From: Acinetobacter qingfengensis
GTDB lineage: Bacteria > Pseudomonadota > Gammaproteobacteria > Pseudomonadales > Moraxellaceae
Length of the DNA stretch: 64,000 bases
Direction: 5' to 3'
NCBI RefSeq assembly: GCF_008693185.1
Contig: NZ_VXKN01000003.1
Span: forward strand, 186,001 to 250,000
Shown one piece after another: positions 9,909 through 21,372 of the stretch; within the stretch, counting starts at the first letter, position 1, and the number at the start of each line of letters is the position of its first letter. The notes under the pieces were generated by a model. That model ran no database searches and had not been told where the DNA came from. It saw nothing but the letters and a program-made list of their open reading frames with translations. A program made the position numbers and the translations under genes.

Positions 9909-12608
9909 TTACACTCCTACCGCTTGCGCTTCAACTGAGATAGCAACTGGTTCAGCCAGAGAAATTGTTGGTGCTAATCCTACCGGATAACCAATATACC
10001 CTGCTGGTAAATATTCAATGACCTGTACTGGCAGATTAACTGTTGTATCTCCAGCTTGAACACAAATATGCTGACCATCTTTTACATTCAAACGAGCTGC
10101 ATCCTGTTCGCCCACTGCAAAAGCAGCTTCTGGGATACGGGATTGCATTGCAGGAGTTTTCACTGTGAATTCACCTGAAGCAAAAATATGATGCATCGGC
10201 ACCAGACGATATGTATCAGGATTAGCTACAATAGCGTGTGGTGCAACATAAGTTCGTGCTGGACGTTTTACCAGACGGTCAAATAAACGCACACCAGAGT
10301 CGCCACCTTTAAGGTGCCCACCAACTTCATCCTGATATTTGTTCCATGATTGTGGTGAGTTCCAACCTGGTGCCCAAGCAAATGGAATCAATGAAGATTC
10401 TTTTTGTGGGCCAACATAACCTTCCATAGAGAAGGTTAATGCTGAGTCAACATCAATAGGTTGTTTTGGTTCATGTACAGAAATCGGTGCACGCATTGCA
10501 GTACGACCAGAATAACGGCGCGGTTCACGAGCAATTTTTAAACCATGAATACGATAATCTGCATTTGGAGCAACATCTTCAATGGCTTGTAATTGAGGAA
10601 CATTGCGAACAACATCTTCAATCACATGATCCAATAAAGTCCATGAGATTTCTTTGCCTTTTAAGCCGGTGTCAATAGCATGTAACCAGCGCCATGATTC
10701 TTTGATCACGTATTCCGGTTTGTAATAACTCGGATCATAAACCTGATAGAAACGTTGTGCACGGCCCTCTTGACTGACAACCGTACCATCACCTTCTGCA
10801 AAACTTGCAGCAGATAATACATAGTCAGCAGCTTGCACTGTTGCTGTTTCCGCATGATCGAGAACAATCACTTGATTAGCTTTATCCAAAGCGGCCTGTA
10901 CCTGCACAGCCGGTAATCGGCGGAATAGGTCGTTTTCCACAATAAGAATTGTTTCATAATCTTGTGCAAACGCCTGTTCCAGACTTAAACCACCAAATAA
11001 TGCCAACCCCATAGAATTGACTTCAGGAACAGTCAAGGTTAAACCTGCTGTTTCACCTAGCGCCTGAGCAACTGCCGCAGCAGCTTCCATAATAGCTGGA
11101 TCTTGTAAGCTGGTTCCAGAAATAACCAATGGTTTTTTCGCTGCTTTTAGTGTATTTGCCATTGTTTCGGCAAAAGCTTTGGCATCATCGGCCAAACCTA
11201 GAATTGCTTCACCTTTCAGCACGGCTGCAACGGCAAAACCTAAACGAGCAATATCATTTGGTGAAGCAATAACTTCTGCTTCGGCAATATCAGACAATCG
11301 TGTTTGGGTTGCTGCCAGAATATATACTGGGGACTTGGCATGCTGGGCAATACGTTGTACAGGTTCAGCTAGCCAGTCCTGAGTGCGTTTGTCCGCTGCC
11401 ATTTGTTTGGCTTTATTTTTTGCTGCCTGACGTACAGATAATGCCATACGTGGTGCAGTTTGGGTTAAATCTTCACCTAGAATTAACACAGCATCATAGC
11501 TTTCAACTTCACGCATTCCTGGATTATAAATCCCTTCGGTTTGCATAATATCTGCGGCTAACTCAACCAAGGACTGCTCTTTTTGATTCATTCCTGTAGA
11601 AAAATGCTCGTTCCCCACTAACTCGCGTAAAGCATAGTTAGATTCGAGACTGGCACGAGGAGAGCCAATACCCAACACTTTCTTGCCGTTTAAGCTGGCA
11701 ATGACACGATCAAGTGCCTGATCTACAGAAATTGCCGTAACACTCACACCATTACGTAATTGTGGCTGACGTGGACGATCGGCACGATTAACATATCCTG
11801 TGCCAAAACGCCCTTTATCACATAGGAAGTATTGATTCACTTCGCCATTAAAACGGTTTTCTACACGGCGTAATTCACCATAGCGTTCGCCCGGAGAAAT
11901 ATTACAACCTGATGAACAGCCCTGACACACACTTGGCGCATACTGCATGTCCCATTTACGGTTATAACGCTCAGAATGGGTTTTATCGGTAAACACCCCA
12001 GTCGGACAAACTTCAGTCAAATTACCAGAGAACTCTGACTCCAGCGTACCAGATTGCGGGCGGCCAAAATAAACGCGTGATGCATTGGCATAGACGCCAA
12101 AATCTGTACCACCGGCATAATCTTTGTAATAGCGAACACAACGATAACATGCAATACAACGGTTCATTTCATGTGCAATGAATGAACCCAATTCCTGATT
12201 ATGATGAGTACGCTTGGTAAAACGATAACGACGGCGGTCATGTTGTGTCATCACCGTCATATCTTGTAAATGACAATGACCACCCTCTTCACAGACTGGA
12301 CAGTCGTGTGGGTGATTGGTCATTAACAACTCTACAATAGATTCACGAAAATCTTTCGCTTCCTGATCTTCAATAGAAATATAGGTATTGTCAGAAGCAG
12401 GTGTCATACATGACATGACTAAACGTCCACGCGTATCTTCAGGATTTGCGTATTGTTTAACAGCACATTGACGACAAGAACCAACTGAACCTAAGGATGG
12501 ATGCCAACAAAAGTAAGGAATATCAATTCCCAGAGATAAACATACCTGTAGCAGATTCTCTGAGCCATTGACCTCATATTGTTTTCCATCGACATGAATT
12601 GTAGCCAT
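9909..12608 (-). CDS. nuoG: NADH-quinone oxidoreductase subunit G
   Basis: Largest peripheral subunit of complex I, 899 residues. The N-terminus is a 2Fe-2S ferredoxin domain ([20 protein letters not shown]), followed by the HxxxC-type 4Fe-4S motif [17 protein letters not shown], a second 4Fe-4S set [20 protein letters not shown], and a [11 protein letters not shown] motif that, as in E. coli, would hold the extra cluster N7. The remaining two thirds is a molybdopterin-oxidoreductase-like fold with no cofactor expected. The C-terminal region has the small beta domain that ends such proteins. Eleven bases lie between it and nuoF. Confidence 0.97.
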   Translation of the reverse strand: MATIHVDGKQYEVNGSENLLQVCLSLGIDIPYFCWHPSLGSVGSCRQCAVKQYANPEDTRGRLVMSCMTPASDNTYISIEDQEAKDFRESIVELLMTNHPHDCPVCEEGGHCHLQDMTVMTQHDRRRYRFTKRTHHNQELGSFIAHEMNRCIACYRCVRYYKDYAGGTDFGVYANASRVYFGRPQSGTLESEFSGNLTEVCPTGVFTDKTHSERYNRKWDMQYAPSVCQGCSSGCNISPGERYGELRRVENRFNGEVNQYFLCDKGRFGTGYVNRADRPRQPQLRNGVSVTAISVDQALDRVIASLNGKKVLGIGSPRASLESNYALRELVGNEHFSTGMNQKEQSLVELAADIMQTEGIYNPGMREVESYDAVLILGEDLTQTAPRMALSVRQAAKNKAKQMAADKRTQDWLAEPVQRIAQHAKSPVYILAATQTRLSDIAEAEVIASPNDIARLGFAVAAVLKGEAILGLADDAKAFAETMANTLKAAKKPLVISGTSLQDPAIMEAAAAVAQALGETAGLTLTVPEVNSMGLALFGGLSLEQAFAQDYETILIVENDLFRRLPAVQVQAALDKANQVIVLDHAETATVQAADYVLSAASFAEGDGTVVSQEGRAQRFYQVYDPSYYKPEYVIKESWRWLHAIDTGLKGKEISWTLLDHVIEDVVRNVPQLQAIEDVAPNADYRIHGLKIAREPRRYSGRTAMRAPISVHEPKQPIDVDSALTFSMEGYVGPQKESSLIPFAWAPGWNSPQSWNKYQDEVGGHLKGGDSGVRLFDRLVKRPARTYVAPHAIVANPDTYRLVPMHHIFASGEFTVKTPAMQSRIPEAAFAVGEQDAARLNVKDGQHICVQAGDTTVNLPVQVIEYLPAGYIGYPVGLAPTISLAEPVAISVEAQAVGV

Positions 12609-12619
12609 AGTCGAGTCCC

Positions 12620-13951
12620 TTAAGCTTGTTCTACGTGGCTGGTTTGAGCAACAGGACGATCAGTCGCTTTTGCTTCAAACTCGCTACGAAAATGTTTGAG
12701 TGCACCCATTAAAGGTTCCATAGCACCTGGTGCATGGGCACAGAAGGTTTTACCGATCCATAATTTACGGGTTAGTTCCTGAAGATGCTGTACATCTTCC
12801 AGTTTACCTTCACCATTTTCCAAGGCTTTCAGAGCTTTAACAGCCCAAGGTAAACCATCACGGCATGGTGTACACCAACCACATGATTCACGTGCAAAAA
12901 ACTCTTCCAGATTACGTACTGCGGAAACCATACATTGTGTTTCATCAACGACCATCAACAAGCAAGTCCCCAAACGAGAACCGGCTTTCATAATAGTTTC
13001 TGCATCCATTGGCAAATCAATGGTATCAGCAGGCAAAAAGTCAGTTGATGCACCACCCGGTAACCATGCTTTAAGTTTCAGACCATCACGCATACCACCG
13101 GCATGTTCTTCAATCACTTCACGAGCAGTTGTACCAAATGGTAATTCCCATAATCCCGGAAATTTTACTTTACCTGATGCGCCATATATTTTGGTACCAG
13201 GATCTTTGGACTTTCCTTCAGAAAGACCGATATACCATTCTGGACCACGCAATAAAATTGCAGGTAAATTATTGAAAGTTTCTACATTATTCACAATTGT
13301 TGGACGACCCCATGCCCCTGCCACCTGAGGAAATGGTGGTTTGGTTCGAGGATTGGCACGACGACCTTCAAGCGAATTAATTAACGCAGTTTCTTCACCA
13401 CAGATATAGCGGCCTGCACCAGTATGTACATACAGCTCAAAATTCCAGCCTGTATCGAGAATATTTTCCCCGAGATACCCTTTGGCACGAGCTTGCTCCA
13501 GTGCTTCATTTAACCACTGTGCAGCCTCAATATATTCACCACGGATAAAAATATAACCATGGGTTGCTTCAAGGGTATATGCTGCAATCAACATACCTTC
13601 AATCAACTGATGTGGCAGTTTTTCATTGAGCAAGCGGTCTTTAAACGTACCCGGTTCCATTTCATCGGAATTACAAATTAAGTAACGTGGACCACCGTCA
13701 TTCGGTGCCATCAGCGACCATTTAATTCCAGCTGGAAAACCTGCACCACCACGGCCTTTGACAGTCGCAGCTTTCACAACGTCCAATACTTCAGCCGGCT
13801 TCATGGTAATGGCTTTTTTCAAACCGGCATAACCATCTAATTCTTCATAATCATTGATATCACGAAGATGTTCTTTACGACTTAGACGCCAGGTTAAGGG
13901 ATGTGTTTCCGGATTACCGTCGCCATAAATTGGTTTTGGTTCAGTATTCAT
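12620..13951 (-). CDS. nuoF: NADH-quinone oxidoreductase subunit F (NADH/FMN site)
   Basis: NADH-binding, FMN-containing subunit of complex I, 443 residues, electron entry point. The glycine-rich [13 protein letters not shown] motif and [20 protein letters not shown] bind FMN and [16 protein letters not shown] plus a later Cys ([11 protein letters not shown]) ligate the N3 4Fe-4S cluster. Overlaps nuoE by four bases, consistent with co-assembly of the NuoE-F-G module. Confidence 0.98.
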   Translation of the reverse strand: MNTEPKPIYGDGNPETHPLTWRLSRKEHLRDINDYEELDGYAGLKKAITMKPAEVLDVVKAATVKGRGGAGFPAGIKWSLMAPNDGGPRYLICNSDEMEPGTFKDRLLNEKLPHQLIEGMLIAAYTLEATHGYIFIRGEYIEAAQWLNEALEQARAKGYLGENILDTGWNFELYVHTGAGRYICGEETALINSLEGRRANPRTKPPFPQVAGAWGRPTIVNNVETFNNLPAILLRGPEWYIGLSEGKSKDPGTKIYGASGKVKFPGLWELPFGTTAREVIEEHAGGMRDGLKLKAWLPGGASTDFLPADTIDLPMDAETIMKAGSRLGTCLLMVVDETQCMVSAVRNLEEFFARESCGWCTPCRDGLPWAVKALKALENGEGKLEDVQHLQELTRKLWIGKTFCAHAPGAMEPLMGALKHFRSEFEAKATDRPVAQTSHVEQA

Positions 13952-14457
13952 ACATACTTCTCCAATAACTGTTTGACTGAAGATACTTCAACTAATCCAT
14001 GAGTATCTTCATCAATCATTAATGTAGGACCTTTATCGCAATTCCCCAAACAACAAATTGGCAATAAGGTAAAACGTCCATCAGTTGTCGTCTGGCCATA
14101 CTGAATACCCAGTTCACGCTGAAATGCTTCCGCTAGTGTTTCTGCACCCATAAGGAAACAGGCAATTGAGTCACACAACAGAATAACGTGACGACCTACA
14201 GGACGGCGATAGATACGGTTATAAAATGTCGCCACACCTTCAAGATCTGCTACGCTAATTGTTAACAATTGGGCAATGGCATTCAATTGTGCATCATCTA
14301 CCCAGCCGTTACGGCGCTGTACACATTTTAATGCATCCAAAGATGCAGCACGTGGATCAGGATAATGTCCGATATGATGTTTGATTTCATGAATCTCTTC
14401 ATGAGTCAAAATCCCTTCGACATTTACACGTGGTTTTTTATCAGTCAAAATCATCAT
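13948..14457 (-). CDS. nuoE: NADH-quinone oxidoreductase subunit E
   Basis: Thioredoxin-like 2Fe-2S subunit of complex I, 169 residues, partner of NuoF. Cysteines for cluster N1a lie in [13 protein letters not shown] and [15 protein letters not shown]. The N-terminal helical region contains [20 protein letters not shown] and [13 protein letters not shown], usual for the family. Twelve bases after nuoCD. Confidence 0.97.
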   Translation of the reverse strand: MMILTDKKPRVNVEGILTHEEIHEIKHHIGHYPDPRAASLDALKCVQRRNGWVDDAQLNAIAQLLTISVADLEGVATFYNRIYRRPVGRHVILLCDSIACFLMGAETLAEAFQRELGIQYGQTTTDGRFTLLPICCLGNCDKGPTLMIDEDTHGLVEVSSVKQLLEKYV

Positions 14458-14469
14458 AATGTGTTACCC

Positions 14470-16257
14470 CTAGCGATCCACGTCTGCCATAACCACATCA
14501 ATGGTCGCCAAATAAATGATCAAGTCAGAAACCAGACTGCCATTAATCACTGAAGGAATTTGCTGTAAGTGGGTAAATGTTGGTGTACGGATACGGGTAC
14601 GATAACTCATCGTTGCCTTATCCGAAGTTACATAATAAGTACTTGCACCTTTAACCACTTCTGCCATAAATGATGATTCACCCGCTGGCATTACCGGACC
14701 CCATGATACGCTCAGGAAGTGTGTAATTAGCGTTTCGATATCTTGTAAGGTTTTATCTTTCGGTGGTGGAACTGCCAATGGATGATCCGCTTTATAAGGA
14801 CCAGAAGGCATATTATCCAGACACTGTTTGACAATTTTTAGAGATTCACGAATTTCATGGAAATGCACCATAACACGTGCGTATGCATCACCTTCATACT
14901 CTACTGGCACTTCAAAATCGTAATTTTCATAACCACTATACGGGCGATATTTACGTACATCAAAATCAATGCCTGTCGCACGTAAACCTGTACCCGTTAC
15001 ACCCCATGCCAATGCAGATTTTGCATCGTATTGTGCAACATTGCGAGTACGTCCAACAAAGACTGAGTTTTTCAATGCAGCTTTATGGTATTCGTCCAGA
15101 CGTTTTGGCATCCAGTCCAGAATTTCCTTAATCAAATGCTGCCAGTTATTTGGTAAGTCATGTGCTGTACCACCGATACGAAACCATGCCGGATGCATAC
15201 GGAAACCGGTAATGGCCTCAATCGCATCATAGATTTTTTGACGGTCAGCGAACATATAAAATACAGGTGTCATCCCTCCTGTATCCTGAATTGCCGTACC
15301 GATATAAAGCAAGTGGTTGTTGATACGGAATAATTCACATAACATTACCCGAATACATTGCGCACGATCTGGAACAGTAATCCCGGCCATTTGCTCTACT
15401 GCAAGCAAATATGGCATGTTCTGTGCGCAACCACCCAAATAATCAACACGATCGGTATACGGAATAAATGAATGCCATGTCTGACGTTCAGCCATTTTTT
15501 CCACACCACGATGGTGATAACCAATATCAGGGACACAGTCCATGACTTCCTCACCATCCAATTGCAAAATGACACGGAATGCACCATGCGCAGACGGGTG
15601 GTTAGGCCCCAAGTTCAGGAACATAAAGTCTTCGTCTTTATTTCCACGTTTTAAGCCCCAATCTTCCGGTACAAAACGCAGATGTTCCTGCTCAAAATCC
15701 TGTTTTGCCTGATTTTGCATATACGGTGTATATTCAGTTGCACGTGCTGAATATTCTTTACGTAGTGGATGACCTTCCCAATATGTTGGCAACAAGATAC
15801 GGCGCAACATTGGATGCCCTTCAAAATTGATACCAAACATGTCGTAAGCTTCACGTTCGTACCAGTTAGCATTTGGCCAAATACTTGTTGCTGTTGGGAT
15901 AGAGAGATCATCATCATTTAAAGCAACTTTGATACGAATATCAGAGTTACGTTCAAGTGATAATAAATGATAAAACACAGTAAAGTCCGAAGCCGGCAAT
16001 CCTTCACGATGGGTACGCAAACGCTCATCCATTGCAGACAAGTCAAACAGCATCACGTATGGACGTGACACTGTACGCAAAAACATCAAGACTTCATAAA
16101 TACGGGAGCGCTCAACCCAGACCGTTGGAAAGCTATCGAACGTTGCTTGCACATAGAAGTTATCTCCAAATTTAGTTTTGAGCTCTTCTACGATTGCAAA
16201 TGCTGGACGCGTATCAACTTCCGCCGTATCTGGCATAGCAATTTCAGTTTCAGCCAT
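14470..16257 (-). CDS. nuoCD: NADH-quinone oxidoreductase fused subunits C/D
   Basis: Natural fusion of the 30-kDa (NuoC, about residues 20-190) and 49-kDa (NuoD, about residues 200-595) subunits, as in E. coli and Acinetobacter. NuoC part: [20 protein letters not shown] and [14 protein letters not shown]. NuoD part: [39 protein letters not shown] and the C-terminal segment ending in [18 protein letters not shown]. The HPSAHG histidine and the DIGYHHRG region shape the quinone pocket near cluster N2. The 114-bp gap to nuoB is the largest in the operon and holds no obvious promoter or terminator. Confidence 0.97.
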   Translation of the reverse strand: MAETEIAMPDTAEVDTRPAFAIVEELKTKFGDNFYVQATFDSFPTVWVERSRIYEVLMFLRTVSRPYVMLFDLSAMDERLRTHREGLPASDFTVFYHLLSLERNSDIRIKVALNDDDLSIPTATSIWPNANWYEREAYDMFGINFEGHPMLRRILLPTYWEGHPLRKEYSARATEYTPYMQNQAKQDFEQEHLRFVPEDWGLKRGNKDEDFMFLNLGPNHPSAHGAFRVILQLDGEEVMDCVPDIGYHHRGVEKMAERQTWHSFIPYTDRVDYLGGCAQNMPYLLAVEQMAGITVPDRAQCIRVMLCELFRINNHLLYIGTAIQDTGGMTPVFYMFADRQKIYDAIEAITGFRMHPAWFRIGGTAHDLPNNWQHLIKEILDWMPKRLDEYHKAALKNSVFVGRTRNVAQYDAKSALAWGVTGTGLRATGIDFDVRKYRPYSGYENYDFEVPVEYEGDAYARVMVHFHEIRESLKIVKQCLDNMPSGPYKADHPLAVPPPKDKTLQDIETLITHFLSVSWGPVMPAGESSFMAEVVKGASTYYVTSDKATMSYRTRIRTPTFTHLQQIPSVINGSLVSDLIIYLATIDVVMADVDR

Positions 16258-16371
16258 TGGCTTGGCTTCCTATTTTTAAAAAAATTCGGTTCGCTAAATT
16301 GACAATATTTATTTTACTCCCTTTATCACCTTCTTTATTCCTAAAGGTTGGGAGAAGTTTTGTCAGTCCAA

Positions 16372-17049
16372 TTACTTGATTTCATCCATGGAACGTAAAT
16401 TTTTCACTGCAATACGCTGTGCATTTTTACGATCCCGTTCAGGCATCATTTTTGGCTTATATACAGGTTGTAAATCATCGCCAATAACTGCTGATAATGG
16501 ACGGCGTTCCAGTTGAATCTGATCCTGTAGCAATAATAACGCCTGAATCAATGCTTCTGGACGTGGTGGGCAGCCTGGGATGTACACATCAACAGGAATA
16601 ATTTTATCCACACCCTGAACAACAGAATAAATATCGTACATACCGCCAGAGTTTGCACATGCCCCCATGGAAATTACCCATTTTGGTTCAAGCATCTGCT
16701 CATACAAACGCTGAATTACTGGAGCCATTTTCACAAAACACGTCCCGGCAACAATCATCAAATCTGCCTGACGTGGTGATGCACGAATAACCTCTGCGCC
16801 AAAACGCGACATATCATGCACACCTGTCAATGTGGTTGCATACTCCACGTAGCAGCATGATGTACCAAAGTTAAAAGGCCAGACTGAGTTTTTACGACCC
16901 CAGTTGACTGCGGTATGCAAAACATCTTCTAACTTGGTTAGAAAAATACTTTTATTCACTTCCTCTTCAAGAGGATCATTTACGACTTGACGCTCTTGGA
17001 GAGGATATTGATCCGCATCAGGATTCGCACGGGTTAGTGTATATTTCAT
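16372..17049 (-). CDS. nuoB: NADH-quinone oxidoreductase subunit B (cluster N2)
   Basis: Subunit that holds the terminal 4Fe-4S cluster N2, 225 residues. The four ligands are visible as the tandem Cys pair in [22 protein letters not shown] and [17 protein letters not shown]. The region [13 protein letters not shown] and [12 protein letters not shown] are family signatures. Seven bases after nuoA. Confidence 0.97.
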   Translation of the reverse strand: MKYTLTRANPDADQYPLQERQVVNDPLEEEVNKSIFLTKLEDVLHTAVNWGRKNSVWPFNFGTSCCYVEYATTLTGVHDMSRFGAEVIRASPRQADLMIVAGTCFVKMAPVIQRLYEQMLEPKWVISMGACANSGGMYDIYSVVQGVDKIIPVDVYIPGCPPRPEALIQALLLLQDQIQLERRPLSAVIGDDLQPVYKPKMMPERDRKNAQRIAVKNLRSMDEIK

Positions 17050-17055
17050 CCCGTA

Positions 17056-17598
17056 TTACTCCTTAAAATTAGATGACGTAGCCTGAGGACGCTTACCGGC
17101 TGATTGTGCCGGAACCTTACCTGTAGGATCTATAACAAGTTCATCAATTGAATTAAAACGGGTAATTTCCGCAATATCCATATTTGGCGAACCCACTTTT
17201 GCTGCAATACCAGCAGCTTTTCGTTTATCATAAGGCGCCCAGTTTAATGCACCAACTGCAACCGCATAAACCAGACCAATTAATAGATCGATGATAAAAA
17301 TTGCAACAGTCGTAAAACCGAACCAGCCAGCTTCACGTACAGAAGTTGACCAAGCATATAAATAAAGCGCTTCGATATCAAATACCACGAAGAAAATTGC
17401 CACAAGATAGAACTTTGCAGACAGGCGAATACGTGCACCACCTGCACCCACAATACCTGACTCAAATTGTTCTTGCTTTGCACGTCCCCATGACTTCCCT
17501 CCTAACAGGAGCGGAACGGTCAACATAAAGACGCATAGAAATGCGACACCAATTACAAAGGCGATAATCGCCCAATCGTATGGAGTAATGGCACTCAT
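17056..17598 (-). CDS. nuoA: NADH-quinone oxidoreductase subunit A
   Basis: First gene of the operon. Membrane subunit (ND3 equivalent), 180 residues with three transmembrane helices; KQEQFESGI carries the acidic loop region near the quinone site and VFDIEALYLYAW the conserved Asp/Glu pair in the second helix. After the third helix there is a hydrophilic tail of roughly 50 residues, longer than in E. coli, with no recognisable domain. Confidence 0.96.
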   Translation of the reverse strand: MSAITPYDWAIIAFVIGVAFLCVFMLTVPLLLGGKSWGRAKQEQFESGIVGAGGARIRLSAKFYLVAIFFVVFDIEALYLYAWSTSVREAGWFGFTTVAIFIIDLLIGLVYAVAVGALNWAPYDKRKAAGIAAKVGSPNMDIAEITRFNSIDELVIDPTGKVPAQSAGKRPQATSSNFKE

Positions 17599-18073
17599 GC
17601 GGGGATAACTCCTAGCAGGCCTTTCAAAATGTAAGAATTGAGTATATCTGGCCTAGAAAACACACCAAATACATATAAAAATCCAGACTATTGTACTGAT
17701 TTTAGATTCAGCTTTCTAGCGGTCATACTTATACTTTCGCAGCAATATTTCCAAACAAAATCACTATGGAATGAAAATAAGATACATTATCAAACAAATA
17801 AATTTTTTTATATCTTATTTTCAATAACTTATTACAATTAGCAAACAAAATACCTCTGATTTATCTCATTGTAAAAATTTAATACATATTTTTTTTATAT
17901 CCCTTTTATTTGCATATTAAATAATCAAATTTTAAATTTATTTAAAGTTCACATGCCACTCTAAATTATTGTTGCTGAATTTACACTATAGGTTACAAAA
18001 AGCAGCTTTCACATTATTTATAAAATCTATATTTTTTAATCTAGAAACAAACATACATATGAGGAAAACAATA
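17599..18073. other. 475-bp AT-rich intergenic region upstream of nuoA
   Basis: Divergent interval between the nuo operon and the small gene at 18074. Very AT-rich with many A and T runs. A 67-codon open frame at 17638-17841 lacks a ribosome site and protein-like composition. Promoters for nuo and for the small gene must lie here, but no single -35/-10 pair stands out. Confidence 0.5.
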
Positions 18074-18430
18074 ATGTCTGTAAATTTTACCAATAAACCA
18101 AATTACTTTTTCTTTGCACAGGCATTGATTAATTTTTTACAAGGCAAAATTCAATCTGGTGTAATTACTGATTCAAGGCATTCATTTGCTCTAGCTACCA
18201 TTTATGAGACCTTTGGACAAGACCTAGCAGCATCTACTGCCAATCTAGATGGTATTTTAAATATTGCCGACAATTATTATGCAGGTGATGATCCACAGCA
18301 AAAACTTATTGAGCAATACCGCATTAATGCTGAAAGCAATCAAATTGAATTCATTTTTAATGAGGCAACGGTTAATGCAATAAAATACGGTGCTGAACTT
18401 CACGCACCCGATCCAACCCTTTATGAGTAA
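18074..18430 (+). CDS. Small protein resembling the SGTA/Sgt2 dimerisation domain plus one TPR
   Basis: 118 residues from the ATG at 18074, which has AGGA eight bases upstream; longer in-frame starts have no ribosome site. Residues 11-65 (YFFFAQALINFLQGKIQSG, then ITDSRHSFALATIYETFG, then LDGILNIA) follow the pattern of the N-terminal homodimerisation domain of eukaryotic SGTA/Sgt2 co-chaperones, and residues 93-118 (FIFNEATVNAIKYGAELHAP, then DPTLYE) look like one TPR repeat with its Pro-Asx-x-x-x-Tyr end. This is recognition by eye, not a search. No signal peptide or membrane segment. It stands alone between nuoA and bfmS. Function unknown; a dimeric chaperone-associated protein is a guess. 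Confidence 0.7.
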   Translation: MSVNFTNKPNYFFFAQALINFLQGKIQSGVITDSRHSFALATIYETFGQDLAASTANLDGILNIADNYYAGDDPQQKLIEQYRINAESNQIEFIFNEATVNAIKYGAELHAPDPTLYE

Positions 18431-18455
18431 TTAATGTTAATTTGACTCCATACAA

Positions 18456-18490
18456 AAAGAAGGAAAATTAATTCATAATTTTCCTTCTTT
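18456..18490. terminator. Bidirectional terminator between the SGTA-like gene and bfmS
   Basis: Perfect 14-bp inverted repeat AAAGAAGGAAAATT (18456-18469) and AATTTTCCTTCTTT (18477-18490) with a 7-nt loop; A-rich on the left and T-rich on the right, so usable from both convergent genes. Confidence 0.75.
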
Positions 18491-18494
18491 CTTT

Positions 18495-20159
18495 TTATTC
18501 ATGATGCTTCTTTTTGTCAATTCTTTGCGCTTGATTTTGGGAAATTGGCCATAACATAGTAAATCTGGCACCACCTAAACTTGGACTGTCGTCTACCTGA
18601 ACTTTACCACCAAACCAGTAAGCAATACGACTTACAATCGACAATCCTAGCCCATACCCTCCTTTATCGCCTGACGCTCGGGTACGACTATCATCCAGTC
18701 GGGCAAATGCCTCAAAAACTTTTTCACGATCTTTTTCTGGAATCCCAGCACCATCATCCTCTACACACACATAAGCCTGATTATTTCTAATACCACCGCT
18801 GATATGCACAGTACCATCACTATGCCGCAAAGCGTTTACCACAAAATTTTGTACCACTCGATGCAAATAACGATATTCTGCAATAACCTGAGTTTCTTCG
18901 GCTGGCAACATACTGGTAATTTTTTTGTCACCTTTAATCACTTCTGTTTCTTTAATGACCTGTTCAAGTACATTTCGTATTGAAACCGGCTCAAAATGTA
19001 ATGATGGTGTGCCCTGCTCCAATTTGGCATAAGTCATGATTTCATCAATCAGACTGTTTAATGCTTCAATATCCTTATCAATCATTTCGGTTTGCTTGAT
19101 ACGACTATCATAGTCATCTGTTTCTGCCAGCATTTCCATGCCAAAACGAATACGAGCTACTGGAGTACGCAATTCATGTGATACCGCACGGGTTAGTTCT
19201 CGCTGTGCTTCAATCAAACGCTGTATATGCTCAGTCATCATATTGAAACTTAGACTAAGATTGGCTATTTCATCACTACCTTGTACAGCAACACGAGTAT
19301 CAAGATTTCCTTTACGCACCTGATTTAGTGCCAAACGTACCTTTCCAATTTTATGTTGTAAAGGGCGTAGTAAAAAATACACCCCTAAACTCAGCATAAA
19401 TAAACTAAATAATGTTACTCCAGCAACCAGTCTGAACGGCATCCAGTTAAAAACTGGTACAGGCCCCAGCACCAAGACTTTATTCGGCGTATTCGTATAA
19501 GCAGATACTGCTGAAATCGTTGTGCCTTGCATAGTTGCACTATCACGATAGAGTAAAATAGTCTGGGTTTTATCTGTGCGTAATCGACTAATCTGATCCA
19601 TATCTAGCTTAAGATCTGATAAATTACGAAAAGCAATCGGATAAGGAAAATAAGGTTGTAATTCTTTTAAGCGTTGTTCTTCATTGCCGGGATAGTAGAC
19701 CAGATCCTCCAGAATCAGAATCGGAATCATTTTAATCTGTACTTCTGACAGTTTATCGACTCGAATATGCAAAAATGATTTTGGCATACCATCGACCTGA
19801 ACATAAACATCCCCGACCGCAGCTTCAGCATTATAACGAACAATAGCATGATCTGCCTGCAATCGATTTCTTTCACTACGGGATAAATCAAGCTTATCTT
19901 CTTTTACAATATCCAAAGGCAATTCGAGTATTCTGGATACATCCATTAACCAGTCTTGCTGGCTTTGTTGTGTTGGCTGTCTAGCAACGACTTGTGAAAT
20001 CACATGAGCAACGCCATCCGCCATAACTTCTCGATAATCTTGGGCACGCTGATAATTAATAAGCTGCACAATGAAATAGGCCAATACCGCAACCAGCGCC
20101 ACCAATGCAACCAAGCCAGCATAAATTCTAAAGAAAATACTGTGTTTTAAAGGTGACAC
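18495..20159 (-). CDS. bfmS: Sensor histidine kinase BfmS
   Basis: Membrane histidine kinase, 554 residues, partner of BfmR. One transmembrane helix near residues 10-34, a periplasmic domain of about 200 residues, a second helix at about 245-265, a HAMP linker (LLRPLQHKIGKVRLALNQ, then DEIANLSLSFNMM), the phospho-acceptor box SHELRTPVARIRFG with His328, then the ATPase domain with the N box (QNFVVNALRHS), DDGAGIP and GDKGGYGLGLSIVSRIA. In Acinetobacter this pair controls envelope, capsule, biofilm and stress tolerance. Thirty-one bases downstream of bfmR, hence co-transcribed. Confidence 0.93.
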   Translation of the reverse strand: MSPLKHSIFFRIYAGLVALVALVAVLAYFIVQLINYQRAQDYREVMADGVAHVISQVVARQPTQQSQQDWLMDVSRILELPLDIVKEDKLDLSRSERNRLQADHAIVRYNAEAAVGDVYVQVDGMPKSFLHIRVDKLSEVQIKMIPILILEDLVYYPGNEEQRLKELQPYFPYPIAFRNLSDLKLDMDQISRLRTDKTQTILLYRDSATMQGTTISAVSAYTNTPNKVLVLGPVPVFNWMPFRLVAGVTLFSLFMLSLGVYFLLRPLQHKIGKVRLALNQVRKGNLDTRVAVQGSDEIANLSLSFNMMTEHIQRLIEAQRELTRAVSHELRTPVARIRFGMEMLAETDDYDSRIKQTEMIDKDIEALNSLIDEIMTYAKLEQGTPSLHFEPVSIRNVLEQVIKETEVIKGDKKITSMLPAEETQVIAEYRYLHRVVQNFVVNALRHSDGTVHISGGIRNNQAYVCVEDDGAGIPEKDREKVFEAFARLDDSRTRASGDKGGYGLGLSIVSRIAYWFGGKVQVDDSPSLGGARFTMLWPISQNQAQRIDKKKHHE

Positions 20160-20190
20160 ATGCGTTTCCTATTTAATCAATAATGTATGG

Positions 20191-20907
20191 TTAAAGATGA
20201 TTAGATTCTTTTACGAACAAATACCCTTTACTGCGAACAGTTTTGATACGCTTCGGATTCTCAGGATCATCACCAATTTTTGGACGGATACGTGAAATAC
20301 GAACATCAATAGAACGATCCTGACCATCGTATTCAATGCCACGTAAACGTTCGAAAATATCTTCTCTTGACAGGATACGCCCTGCATTGGAAGCAAGTAA
20401 CCACAATAAATCGTATTCTGCACTGGTAAAATCAACCAGTTCACCATCAAGGGTCACTGAGCGCCCACCATTATCAATCACCAAGTCATCAAATTCGATG
20501 CGCTGCGATACTTCTTCTTCAGCAGTTTTATCTGTACGACGCAACAATGCACGAATACGTGCCAACAAAACACGTGGCTGTACAGGCTTGGCAACGTAGT
20601 CATCTGCACCCATTTCCAGACCTAAAACCTGATCCATATCTTCAGTCCGTGCAGTTAACATCAAAATCGGATGTTGGTATTGCGAACGTACTTCACGACA
20701 AACAGTTAATCCATCTGCACCGGGTAACATCACATCAAGAACCACCAGATCTGGCTGCTCACTGATAATACGGCGAATCGCACGATTCCCATCTGTTTCG
20801 ACCCCAACTTCCAAACCATTGCGGATTAGGTATTCCTGTGTCAGTGTTGCTAGACGCTCATCATCCTCAACAATCAAAATCTTTGGCAATTTTTCTTCTT
20901 GCGTCAT
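20191..20907 (-). CDS. bfmR: Response regulator BfmR (OmpR/RstA family)
   Basis: 238 residues: receiver domain (about 1-125) with acidic pocket EDD, phospho-acceptor Asp58 in LVVLDVMLPGADG, MLTARTEDMD and the Lys of DDYVAKPVQP; then an OmpR-type winged helix (about 140-235) with LTSAEYDLLWLLASNAGRI-like FTSAEYDLLWLL, LRGIEYDGQDRSIDVRISRI and TVRSKGYLF. The sequence agrees with Acinetobacter BfmR, including the Asp58 position. Heads the bfmRS unit, divergent from nrdA across 532 bp; a perfect 15-bp palindrome lies about 95 bp upstream of its start. Confidence 0.94.
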   Translation of the reverse strand: MTQEEKLPKILIVEDDERLATLTQEYLIRNGLEVGVETDGNRAIRRIISEQPDLVVLDVMLPGADGLTVCREVRSQYQHPILMLTARTEDMDQVLGLEMGADDYVAKPVQPRVLLARIRALLRRTDKTAEEEVSQRIEFDDLVIDNGGRSVTLDGELVDFTSAEYDLLWLLASNAGRILSREDIFERLRGIEYDGQDRSIDVRISRIRPKIGDDPENPKRIKTVRSKGYLFVKESNHL

Positions 20908-21000
20908 TTGTCCTAACCTCTAATTCATTGTGATTTTCTATCTCTATCTAATTAAAAATTAAGTAGATAGATCAGCTATGTTCCTCATCAATATACACTC

Positions 21001-21015
21001 GTTTACATTGTAAAC
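21001..21015. promoter_or_regulatory. Palindrome GTTTACATTGTAAAC upstream of bfmR
   Basis: Six-base arms GTTTAC and GTAAAC around ATT, 94 bp upstream of the bfmR start. A plausible protein-binding site for BfmR autoregulation or another factor; no specific regulator can be named from the sequence. Confidence 0.35.
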
Positions 21016-21166
21016 AAGTGCCTATTCACTAAATAACTACACTCTGCCTAGTTTTGTTTCTTTATTGTAGTTATTCGCATATAAATGAACATACAAACCT
21101 CTATTTTTTTACATGATATAGCAACTTCAGCATCAGTATTTTGACCAAAATGCAATTTTTTCAAGT

Positions 21167-21187
21167 TTATCCACATAGTTATCTATA
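21167..21187 (+). promoter_or_regulatory. Tandem DnaA boxes upstream of nrdA
   Basis: Perfect DnaA consensus TTATCCACA (21167-21175) followed after three bases by a weaker box TTATCTATA (21179-21187), same orientation. From memory, E. coli nrdAB has the same layout: one perfect and one imperfect box three bases apart, used to link reductase expression to replication initiation. Confidence 0.6.
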
Positions 21188-21372
21188 AGTAAATTTCGCT
21201 AGTTTTGCTACCCTAGCGCATTGCAAATTTTTGACACTTTTTAGCTAAAAAATTTTTTGACCGCTAAGTATTGGAATCTAAATCATTTGGTTTGCCGAAA
21301 CACAAACTTGGCAAATGTCAATATTGAATGATGATAAAAAATCCCTTATCTTGTGCCTCAATCATAAACCAA

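Noticed and set aside
17638..17841. 67-codon open frame upstream of nuoA
   Set aside because: No ribosome site, Asn/Tyr/Phe-rich composition expected of AT-rich noncoding DNA, and it fills the nuo promoter region.
21231..21289. TTGACA and TTGACC hexamers as the nrdA promoter
   Set aside because: Neither has a convincing -10 sequence at 16-18 bp.
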